Assembly: GCA_937864115.1 (NCBI GenBank) | Contig: CALMII010000024.1 | Location: forward strand, 1-64,000 | Direction of reading: 5' to 3' | DNA: 64,000 nucleotides | Source: an uncultured Steroidobacter sp. | GTDB lineage: Bacteria > Pseudomonadota > Gammaproteobacteria > Steroidobacterales > Steroidobacteraceae | Shown here: positions 32,041-39,371 of the stretch, piece by piece | How the letters are laid out: each line of letters opens with the position of its first letter | How positions within the stretch are numbered: position 1 is the first letter of the stretch | Program-made: the position numbers and the translations under genes | Notes under the pieces: model-generated | Databases searched by the model: none | What the model was told of the DNA's origin: nothing | What the model saw: only the letters and a program-made list of their open reading frames with translations

Positions 32041-32218
32041 GGGTCGCGGGAAGAATGGGCCGGAAAGCGCCGCGGAATCGCAGCGCCGCATTCTATAGCA
32101 GCCCCCGGGAAATAAGCTGTCCGCCAGACCCTCAATCCTCGAGGCGGGCTGCGGGAGGTCGCCGTTCTCGATTAAGATTCGGCCGCTTTCTCGCTATCGC
32201 GATTCGCAGGGGTGCACC

Positions 32219-32677
32219 TTGAACGGTATTTCGCAACGGAACCCGGTCCGGCTCTTCGTCGTCCACGCGTTCGAACCGGCCGACGACTACGACCGTGTCT
32301 TCGAATACCTGGAGAGCTCGCACAACTTCTACTACAAGAACTGCAGCAATCCCGGACTCAAGGTCACCGACAAGGACGCCATGAAGGATGAACTGCGCAA
32401 GCAGATTTCCCTGTCGGAGATCGTTCTCGTCCCCTCGGGCATGTACGCAAAATACCGCGAGATCATCGATTTCGCCCTGAACTGCGCCAAGGGCCTCGAC
32501 AAGCCCGTCGTGGTGCTCGAATTCTTCGGCGTGAAGCAGAAGCTGCCGGTGCAGCTGGAAGCGCTGGGCGATGAAACGGTGGAATGGAACGAGCGGGAAA
32601 TCGCCGATGCCATCCGCCGTCAGGCGCGCCACGAGGATACGGCGCGCTGGGACGTGATCGACTTCAAGATGGACTGA
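32219..32677 (+). CDS. Stand-alone TIR-like (MTH538/ThsB-type) protein
   Basis: The 152-residue protein resembles the DUF1863/MTH538 TIR-like family: a first strand VRLFVVHAFEPADDY, then LSEIVLVPSGMYAKY and a helix with Glu (REIIDFAL) ahead of KPVVVLEFFG, the position that holds the NADase glutamate in TIR enzymes. ThsB proteins of Thoeris defence belong to this group. It starts at TTG 32219 behind CAGGGG; no in-frame ATG is available. No ThsA-like, SIR2 or Macro gene is next to it. A role in NAD-linked signalling or defence is inference. Confidence 0.65.
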   Translation: MNGISQRNPVRLFVVHAFEPADDYDRVFEYLESSHNFYYKNCSNPGLKVTDKDAMKDELRKQISLSEIVLVPSGMYAKYREIIDFALNCAKGLDKPVVVLEFFGVKQKLPVQLEALGDETVEWNEREIADAIRRQARHEDTARWDVIDFKMD

Positions 32678-32684
32678 GCGGCTT

Positions 32685-33026
32685 TCAGTCGTCGCTGTTG
32701 ACTGCGCGCAACTTCGGCTGACGCTGGAACGTCTGCGCCCGGGCCAGCGCGCCCAGCATGTTCACGATCCGCATCGCGATGCGGCCGGCCTCCATGTCCG
32801 ACATCTTCCGGACCGTCGCCTGTTCCGCGGTCTCGCCCCGCAGCGGCCGCACGCACGACATGCAACTCGTCACCGAGCAGAATTCCTCGCGTATTTCCTT
32901 GGGCAGTTCGTCCTGGTCGATGCCGGCCAGGTGCGTCTTGTAGGCGTCGACCAGGCGCTGCTTGATCGGGCCGGAGGAGGCCAGAATGGCCGTGGCGGCG
33001 AAAAAATGTTCCCAAGCGCTGCTCAT
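32685..33026 (-). CDS. Conserved small protein with a Cys cluster, function unknown
   Basis: The 113-residue protein (start MSSAWEHFF, GGGAG nine bases upstream) is mostly helical and has CSVTSCMSC in its middle, a C-x4-C-x2-C arrangement that could bind metal. I do not recognise a named family. An upstream ATG at 33089 would add 21 residues without support from a ribosome site. It is convergent with the TIR-like gene, eight bases apart, and alone on its strand. Confidence 0.6.
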   Translation of the reverse strand: MSSAWEHFFAATAILASSGPIKQRLVDAYKTHLAGIDQDELPKEIREEFCSVTSCMSCVRPLRGETAEQATVRKMSDMEAGRIAMRIVNMLGALARAQTFQRQPKLRAVNSDD

Positions 33027-33365
33027 CGCGACTGACTCCCAAGCGAAATGGAGTGAGTGGACCATTTGCCGGATCCTCTGTGACGTCAAAACAACGACAA
33101 GCGGGAACGCGCAAATGTTGAGAATTTACTTTAAGTTTGCCCGGTGATTTTTCTGTTGATCACTCAAGCAACTAGCGCCGGAATATACACCTGCGACTTC
33201 GAAAGGCAACCCGATTAGTGCAGATTTTTCGGGTTCGAAAGGCCGTCCGGAAAGGGGCCGGCCCGGGAAGAAAGGCACCGTATTGGCGCAGATTGCAGAC
33301 CGGGATTCCGCCGTCCCGGGCAGGCGCCTCCTCCCTCGCCATCGCGGGGAGGAGGCGAACCCTCG
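33027..33365. other. Gene-free stretch with a perfect 11-bp hairpin at 33325-33357
   Basis: This 339-base stretch has no credible gene. Its first half (33090-33220) is AT-richer than the surroundings and would hold the promoter of the minus-strand Cys-cluster gene. Near its end CGCCTCCTCCC (33325-33335) and GGGAGGAGGCG (33347-33357) form a perfect stem with an 11-nt loop, just after the OmpW-like gene's stop on the minus strand. No T-run follows, so it may protect a 3' end rather than terminate. Confidence 0.6.
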
Positions 33366-34046
33366 TCAGTACCGGTAGGCGATGCCGATCTTGAACTGGT
33401 CGAGGTCCGGGGTGCCGTCCGCCTCGCTCAGATCGAGCCAGTGCTTCTCGTACGCGAAGCGCAATGTGTATCCGGGACCGAGATCCCAGCGCAGGCCGAC
33501 GCCGAGGTCGTATTGAAAGCCGTCGACGCTGCGCGTGTCCTGCACCGTGCCGCAGACGTAGCCCCACCATGGATCCCACCAGCAGACGTTCTGCGGGCGT
33601 CCATCCGGAATGTTGGTGTCGATGAAACTCCAGCCGATGCCGGCCTTGACGTAGGGCGTGATCGGTCCATCGGTGAAGTTGTAGTGAATGGATGCCCGCG
33701 GAGTGAACGATTCGTAGCTGCCGCTCACGCCGATCTGGCCCAGCGGGACGGGCGGATTGCCGTTTGAGTAAGTCTGCAGCGTCGCATCGTAGTCGACGTC
33801 GTTCCAGTCGAGGGCGAACTGCACCTCCAGCTTGTCGCTGAAGCGATAGCCGAACGTGAAGGTGAGGCCGAAATCGTCATCCAGCGACGCCGAGGAGCCG
33901 CCGTTGAAGTCGACATCCTGGCTCAACTGATAGATCACATCGGCGCCGAACTCCCATCCCGGCCCTCGACTTTGTGCGTTGGCCGCACTGCCCAGCAGCA
34001 GCGCGCAGGCCGCCGATGCGATCCAGACCATCTTTCCCAGATTCAT
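33366..34046 (-). CDS. OmpW-like outer-membrane beta-barrel protein
   Basis: The 226-residue protein has a signal peptide (cut near ANAQ), alternating strands ending in an aromatic residue (FKIGIAYRY), and the OmpW-family pattern of eight strands (GYRFSDKLEVQFALDW, GPITPYVKAGIGWSF). An insert with two Cys and many Trp (VCWWDPWWGYVCG) lies in a presumed extracellular loop. OmpW-type barrels pass small hydrophobic molecules. It is followed by a hairpin and seems to be a single-gene unit. Confidence 0.85.
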   Translation of the reverse strand: MNLGKMVWIASAACALLLGSAANAQSRGPGWEFGADVIYQLSQDVDFNGGSSASLDDDFGLTFTFGYRFSDKLEVQFALDWNDVDYDATLQTYSNGNPPVPLGQIGVSGSYESFTPRASIHYNFTDGPITPYVKAGIGWSFIDTNIPDGRPQNVCWWDPWWGYVCGTVQDTRSVDGFQYDLGVGLRWDLGPGYTLRFAYEKHWLDLSEADGTPDLDQFKIGIAYRY

Positions 34047-34080
34047 GACTGATTTACTCCTGCAGATGAGAGCGGAAGGC

Positions 34081-34758
34081 TCAGCCGCCCGCCGCCCGAG
34101 ACGAATCCAGTGCTTTCTTCAGCAACTCTGCCCAGCGACGGATTTCGCGCCGGGCATCCGCGCTGTTGGTGACCGAGTCGGTCCACTGCCACTGCCCGCC
34201 GCCCATGTCCTGGCGGCGGTCGTAGATGCGCGCGAGCAGCGTTCCCGTCACCGAGTCGTGCAGCTCCGAGATGAGCGTCATTTCGCCCGAGTCCGTCGTG
34301 TAGGTGCGTACGCGCGCGGACGTCTGCATGGAGATGTCGGGCGCATTGATGTAGAGATTGACGATCGCCGCCTCCACTTCGAGCACATCCCTGGCCGGTT
34401 CGGTGACGAGCTGGTAACCGCCTTGCTCCTGCAGCACCTGCTTGAACACGTCGGCGAAGGCGTCCGCGAGATCCTTCCTGATCTTCTCGCGGTCGGGCTT
34501 GTTCATCTTGTACAGCACGGAATCGTCCTCCGGCTTCCAGTTCTTGCTGAACTCCACCTCGACCGGCCGCAGCAGGATCTTGTCGTACGCCGAGAGATTG
34601 GCTGCCGGCTTCTTGTAGACGGCGTCGACGCCTTTGACTTCGGCTCTTACCAGGCCTTCGTGGGTCGACGAGTCATCGATGGGCGACTTTGCCGTAGTGG
34701 CGCATCCGCTCAGAAACATGGCTGCGGCAAGTGCGTACGCGAAAGAATGGCGGCTCAC
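34081..34758 (-). CDS. DUF3313-type lipoprotein
   Basis: The 225-residue lipoprotein has the lipobox FLSGC and a mature part like DUF3313 (KILLRPVEVEF, LVTEPARDVLEVEAAIVNLY). Function is unknown in the family; members are exported lipoproteins. It starts at GTG 34756-34758 with GGAG upstream, since no ATG gives the signal peptide. Confidence 0.8.
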   Translation of the reverse strand: MSRHSFAYALAAAMFLSGCATTAKSPIDDSSTHEGLVRAEVKGVDAVYKKPAANLSAYDKILLRPVEVEFSKNWKPEDDSVLYKMNKPDREKIRKDLADAFADVFKQVLQEQGGYQLVTEPARDVLEVEAAIVNLYINAPDISMQTSARVRTYTTDSGEMTLISELHDSVTGTLLARIYDRRQDMGGGQWQWTDSVTNSADARREIRRWAELLKKALDSSRAAGG

Positions 34759-34904
34759 GTTTTTCTCCAGTCATGGTGTGACCAACGGCAGCGATGTTGC
34801 CGGCCGGCTGCGGCCGTGACACTCCGTAGTTGGGGCAATGGCGGATTGCCGCCGGCGAACGTTGCCGACGTGCCACATCCATTCGCGCGCTTCGCGATGG
34901 GCGA

Positions 34905-35729
34905 TCAGAACGCACCCGTGACGAACAGCAGCGGGCCGTCGTAGTTGAAGCGCAGCTTGCCGTTGAAGTGCTCTTCGTCGACGTCGAGGCGGGTGGAGAA
35001 ATCGTTGTAGCCGAGTCCCACGCCGAAGTGCTCGAACGGCTGCCAGTTGAAGCTCAGCTTGTAGTCCTGCAGGTTGCCGTCGTAGTTGTCGAACTTGACG
35101 GCGAAGAACTGCACCTGAGCGTCGAAATAGAAATGATCGTTCAGCGCCCACAGACCGCGCAGTCCCACCACCGGCAAGGGTCCGTCGCCGTCAGCGGCTT
35201 CCTCCAGATCGAGGCCACCGAGACCCGCGTTGCTCGAAGCGTCGGCGTGCAATCCCGCTTTCACGCTCAGGTTGTGCAGGCCGATGGTGCCGGACAGTTC
35301 GAGATTGTCGCGCTTGAGGAATGAGTACTCGTACGCGAGTTCGAAGATCTCCACCTTGATGTCGGTTCTGACCTCCACGTTGAGCGGGAACGTCGTATCG
35401 CCGAATTCGATGTCGCGATTGATGGTGCGGGTATTGCCTTCCTTGCTGTCGAAGTACATGAAGCGCAGCTTGTGGCGGTCGAAGAAGCGCCAGTAAACAT
35501 CGATTCGGAAACGGTCGCCCGGTTTGAGGCCGAGTTCGCGTCCGAAGTTGACCTCCGTACCGACGCGACCGGCATCGCCGTCGAGGCGCATCGTCGTTTC
35601 GGTGTCGAGAAAGAAAACGCCGAGACTGACGTTGAACTTGTCGTCGAGCGGCCAGAGCGGATCGGCGTGGCCCGCCGATGCGAAACCCGCCAGACACAAG
35701 GCCGTACCTGCCAATGTCGATCGATTCAT
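34905..35729 (-). CDS. Predicted outer-membrane barrel protein
   Basis: The 274-residue protein has a signal peptide (cut near GHAD), amphipathic strands and a terminal aromatic residue (GPLLFVTGAF), all typical of outer-membrane barrels. YWRFFDRHKLRFMYFDS and LGYNDFSTRLDVDEEH resemble barrel strands. I do not recognise a specific family. GGAGAAAC precedes ATG 35729. It is only 13 bases after the large exported protein gene and may form a two-gene unit with it. Confidence 0.75.
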   Translation of the reverse strand: MNRSTLAGTALCLAGFASAGHADPLWPLDDKFNVSLGVFFLDTETTMRLDGDAGRVGTEVNFGRELGLKPGDRFRIDVYWRFFDRHKLRFMYFDSKEGNTRTINRDIEFGDTTFPLNVEVRTDIKVEIFELAYEYSFLKRDNLELSGTIGLHNLSVKAGLHADASSNAGLGGLDLEEAADGDGPLPVVGLRGLWALNDHFYFDAQVQFFAVKFDNYDGNLQDYKLSFNWQPFEHFGVGLGYNDFSTRLDVDEEHFNGKLRFNYDGPLLFVTGAF

Positions 35730-35742
35730 GCCTGTTTCTCCG

Positions 35743-38181
35743 TTAGCGGCGCCGGCCGCCGAATGAACGATGCATCATGCCGCTGGCGCCGCGGTTGAAC
35801 TGATAACGCTGCGCGCCCATGTCGCGCGAGAAGCGGTCCTGATCGAGCGTGCGTGTCTGCGTGGGAGTGGGGCGCTGGTACTGCGTGCCGCCCTGTCCAC
35901 CGACCATCGACTGCCAGCCGTCGTCCGTGTGCTTCCACACATGGCCGTCGCCGCCGGCGTAGACGTTGCCGCCGATGTCGACGATGCCGGCGTTGTCGCC
36001 ATGGATGCCGGCGATGCCTGTCGCCGTACCGGTGTTGCGGTTGTAGACGACGGCGTGGCCGCCGGAAATGTCGCGACCGGTGTAGGCATTGCCCGCGGTG
36101 CCGTGGCCACCGATCACCGTGCGTCCGCCGGGCCCCGTGGCGATGCCGCGTTCACCTGCGGCGTAGTTGCCGCTGTAGACGTTCGCGACCGCGCCGCGCT
36201 GTCCCGCCGAGAGCACGCCCGTGCTCGAGTTGTACGACATGCCGACGCGACCGGCCCATTCATTGCCCGTCCACGCATTGAAGCCCGCGTTGTAGCGCGA
36301 GACGTTGGCAACCGGTCCCCAGCGCGAATAGATGTTGCCGGTGGCCGCTGCCCAGCCGCCCGGCCCCCATACGGCAGCGCCGCCGCGCGGACCAAATGCT
36401 GCGCCGCCCCAGTAGGGCGCGGGATAGATCGGATACATCGGCGGACCCCAGGACCAGCCCCAGCCGTACGGCCCCCACCATGGATACGGTCCCCAACCCC
36501 AGCCGACTGCGACGGTCGCTGCGCCCCAGGCCCAGCCGAAACCGAAGCCGACGGTCCATCCCGTCCACGGCGTGTAACGGACCGCGACGCCGAATCCATA
36601 CGTCACCGGCGGGCCGTACCAGTACGGGCCGATCCACGGTGCGCGGGAGTAGCCCCTTCCATACACGACGACGTGCGTGACGGGATCGACGTATTCGCCG
36701 TGATAGCCGGGCGCGTAGCCGGTGTAGACCGTGTCGCCGTCGGTGTCGTACACCTTCACGTAGGTCACGTAGTACATCGGCGAACTCGGCGGAATGCGAT
36801 AGATCTCCGCCGGCACCGACGTGGCAATGATCCACGGTCCCTGCAGCGAAGCGGACGCGAACCACACGCCGTTCTCGACCGCGTAATAGCTGTTGGCGCT
36901 CACCATGAGGATGGGCGTCGAAGAGTTCACGACGTATTGCAGCGATGTCCCCGCGATCGCGACCAGTTGCGGTGAGCCGTCGTAATTCGGCGGCGTCATC
37001 TTCGCTTCGCTCTTCTTCACCGCGGCCGTCGTCGGAATGGACGCAGCGATCGCGGCTTCCTGCGCCTGCGGCGTACCGGCGACCGACGCCTTCACGTTCT
37101 CCTTCGGACTGTCGTCGGGAATTTTCGCGAAATCCCGCGCGAGCAGGTCGGCAGGCACGTATTCCCACGGCCCATTCAGATCAGCGGCGCGGAACCAGCG
37201 GCCGGAAATCAGCGCGTACGTCTTCTGATCGCCGAGCAGCTTGAAGACGTGGCCGGTCGTGTTCTCGACGAACAGCAACTGAGTGCCGGGAATCGGCACC
37301 CACTTCGGTTCGCCGTCGGTCACGATGAGTTCGGTCGCCGAGGTGGCGATGTAGATCTGCGGCACATTGCCCTTGGCGAGCGAGGGCGCCGGCTGTTCCG
37401 GATCGGTCTGACCGGTCAGCAGATCGACCTGTCGCGATTCGACGGCCTGCTGCCGGAGCGGTTCGAGATCGACCGGCGGCGTGAGATCTACCGACCAGCG
37501 GCCATGCAGCGAGTCCGCCGTCATCCAGCCGTCGAACACATGCAGGTAGTGCTGACCGGAACGGTTCTTCACCAGCAGCGGCCGCGTGTTGATGACGCGC
37601 TGATAGTTCGTTCCGGGCACGTCGCGATACGCCGGCTGGCCGTCGATGTAGATGAGCATCGCCGGCTGCGTCGAAAACAGGATCTGCGGCGGGGTATTGC
37701 GGATCGGCGCCTGCGACAGACTCTGTTCCGTCTGCACGATGTGCAGATTCGCTTCGAGCCGGTCGAGCGAGATCGTGCGCGACTTGCTGCTGGCGTCGTT
37801 CTTCAGGTCGCTGATCCATGCGCCGCTCTGCTTCGGCGCACTGGGGAATTCGGCTTTGACGATCTCGTAGCGATCGAGCGTGACGATGCGGTCGGACTTG
37901 TCGACCAGCGTGCGCGCGCTGACATGGATGACGCCGTAGGTGAGCGTGCTGTCCTTTTCGCCTTCCTTCACCGATACCGCCGCGCGCGCCTGCAGCTTGT
38001 AGCCGTCCCAGGAATCGAGCTGCGGCTGGTAGACGGTGATCGCGGTATCGCCGTCCTTCACTTCATAGGGCCAGGGCGTTTCCAGCGCGTCGTCGGCATC
38101 GGCGGCCCGGGCGGAGAGGCCCGCAAGCAGCAGCGCCAGCCACAGCGCCGCGAAGGGAAGGAATCTGCAAGGATGCTGCAT
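35743..38181 (-). CDS. Large exported protein with an aromatic/Gly-rich middle, function unknown
   Basis: The 812-residue protein has a signal peptide (cut near SARAAD), a first half with repeated modules of the type IPGTQLLFVENTTGHVFKL and YYAVENGVWFASASLQGPW, then a Trp/Gly/Pro/Tyr-rich stretch (about 510-610, such as WGWGPYPWWGPYGWGW), and a Gly/Asn/Thr-rich tail. It reads as a surface or periplasmic structural protein. ATG 38181 was chosen because the signal peptide begins there; a GTG nine bases upstream is possible. No catalytic motif was seen. Confidence 0.75.
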   Translation of the reverse strand: MQHPCRFLPFAALWLALLLAGLSARAADADDALETPWPYEVKDGDTAITVYQPQLDSWDGYKLQARAAVSVKEGEKDSTLTYGVIHVSARTLVDKSDRIVTLDRYEIVKAEFPSAPKQSGAWISDLKNDASSKSRTISLDRLEANLHIVQTEQSLSQAPIRNTPPQILFSTQPAMLIYIDGQPAYRDVPGTNYQRVINTRPLLVKNRSGQHYLHVFDGWMTADSLHGRWSVDLTPPVDLEPLRQQAVESRQVDLLTGQTDPEQPAPSLAKGNVPQIYIATSATELIVTDGEPKWVPIPGTQLLFVENTTGHVFKLLGDQKTYALISGRWFRAADLNGPWEYVPADLLARDFAKIPDDSPKENVKASVAGTPQAQEAAIAASIPTTAAVKKSEAKMTPPNYDGSPQLVAIAGTSLQYVVNSSTPILMVSANSYYAVENGVWFASASLQGPWIIATSVPAEIYRIPPSSPMYYVTYVKVYDTDGDTVYTGYAPGYHGEYVDPVTHVVVYGRGYSRAPWIGPYWYGPPVTYGFGVAVRYTPWTGWTVGFGFGWAWGAATVAVGWGWGPYPWWGPYGWGWSWGPPMYPIYPAPYWGGAAFGPRGGAAVWGPGGWAAATGNIYSRWGPVANVSRYNAGFNAWTGNEWAGRVGMSYNSSTGVLSAGQRGAVANVYSGNYAAGERGIATGPGGRTVIGGHGTAGNAYTGRDISGGHAVVYNRNTGTATGIAGIHGDNAGIVDIGGNVYAGGDGHVWKHTDDGWQSMVGGQGGTQYQRPTPTQTRTLDQDRFSRDMGAQRYQFNRGASGMMHRSFGGRRR

Positions 38182-38290
38182 GGCGGTCACTGCCCGGCTT
38201 CCGGCGCGAGAGAAGTACCGCGATGCTGCAATGAGATGCCGAATCAGACAGTACGTAGGAGGGGCAAGGATTCAGGGTGGGAGCCTCTTA

Positions 38291-38387
38291 CTGTGGGGCC
38301 GGCTTCAGCCGGCCTCTTTTCAGAAGTCAGGCTAAAGCCTGACCTACAGCCCCTTTTTCAGAAGTCAGGCTGAAGCCTGACCTACAG
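38291..38387. repeat. Palindromic repeat family A, three units
   Basis: One unit with core GGCCGGCTTCAGCCGGCC (38291-38314) is followed by two direct copies of the GTCAGGCT(G/A)AAGCCTGAC unit (38326-38349 and 38364-38387), spaced by CCCCTTTTTCAGAA. It lies between the Csu-type tip gene and the large exported protein gene, both on the minus strand. Confidence 0.85.
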
Positions 38388-38414
38388 AGACCTCGATCCT
38401 GCCCCCGCTGCCGT

Positions 38415-39371
38415 TCAGTACGTCACCGTCACCGTCACCGTATCCTGGTATTCGCCGGTGGCGGGAACGCTCTGCTGCGGCAGCAGGCCATGCACCGTGA
38501 ACGTACCCGGTGCGCCATTGACCGTCGTGGTGCCGGCGCTGCCGTCGCCCCAGAGCTGCGTGTGGGACGAATCGCGATACAGCCGATAGGTGAGCGACTT
38601 CGTCCCATCCTGCACGTGCGTCATGCGACGCTGCGCGACCGTGGCGCCGCTGCCGCGACCGGCGTCGAGCGCGAGGTTGTACGAAACCCCCGGCGGACAG
38701 TCGAGCCGGATCGTGCTGGTGGCGTTCACTGCCGTCGTCGCGAGATTGCCTGTCGTGCCGAAGTCGAGCGTCGTCGCGGTCACGACGCAGCTCGACGCCA
38801 CTTTCGCCATCACGGTGAAGTTGACGTGTCCAGCCGCCTGCATGGTGTCGCTGCATTCGGGTGCGTAGTTCGTGTAGCCCGCGAAGCGCACGATGTTCAC
38901 GCCCTGCATGTTGTCCTGGTAATCGCCGATCGGCAGGCCGCCCTGGTTGGGAACGCGGGCGTAGTAGGTGACCGTCCCATGGCCGTTGCCCCAGCCGCCG
39001 CCGCCGTCCTGCAGCGGAATGTCGACGGCGACGGGTTCGGCGACCGGACTGACCTCGCTGCCCCAGATCGTCGAGAACGTGTAATCCGAATAGATGTTGT
39101 AAGCCATGCGCGCGCCGGACGGGCCCGACATGTAGCGCGGATCCCAGGTGCCGGACGTGGGCGAACCGAGCGAGATGCACACGCGGATGTAGGGCGTCGT
39201 GCCGCCGCAGGAAATGTTGAAGTGGCCGATCACGCTCGTGTACGCAGCGTCCGGCGGATTGATGGTGCCGAAGTTCATGTTGCCGGACGACGATACGCTG
39301 CAGTACTGCGCGTACGCCGCGCCGTGCGCCGCCAGCCACAACAGCACGATCCACAGCCACGCCCGCTTCAT
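38415..39371 (-). CDS. Csu-type pilus tip subunit with two spore-coat-U domains (CsuE-like)
   Basis: The 318-residue secreted protein has a signal peptide (cut near YAQYC) and two SCPU domains: one from about 25-165 and one from about 175-318 with TTLDFGTTGNL and the C-terminal donor strand GEYQDTVTVTVTY. In archaic chaperone-usher pili the two-domain subunit is the tip adhesin. ATG 39371 overlaps the usher stop as ATGA. It is the last gene of the cluster. Confidence 0.88.
   Translation of the reverse strand: MKRAWLWIVLLWLAAHGAAYAQYCSVSSSGNMNFGTINPPDAAYTSVIGHFNISCGGTTPYIRVCISLGSPTSGTWDPRYMSGPSGARMAYNIYSDYTFSTIWGSEVSPVAEPVAVDIPLQDGGGGWGNGHGTVTYYARVPNQGGLPIGDYQDNMQGVNIVRFAGYTNYAPECSDTMQAAGHVNFTVMAKVASSCVVTATTLDFGTTGNLATTAVNATSTIRLDCPPGVSYNLALDAGRGSGATVAQRRMTHVQDGTKSLTYRLYRDSSHTQLWGDGSAGTTTVNGAPGTFTVHGLLPQQSVPATGEYQDTVTVTVTY

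Noticed and set aside
32219..32677. Thoeris defence system
   Set aside because: Only a ThsB-like TIR protein is visible; no ThsA-type NADase or other effector lies next to it, so the system name is not justified.
33325..33357. Classical rho-independent terminator
   Set aside because: The stem is strong but neither strand has a T-run after it.
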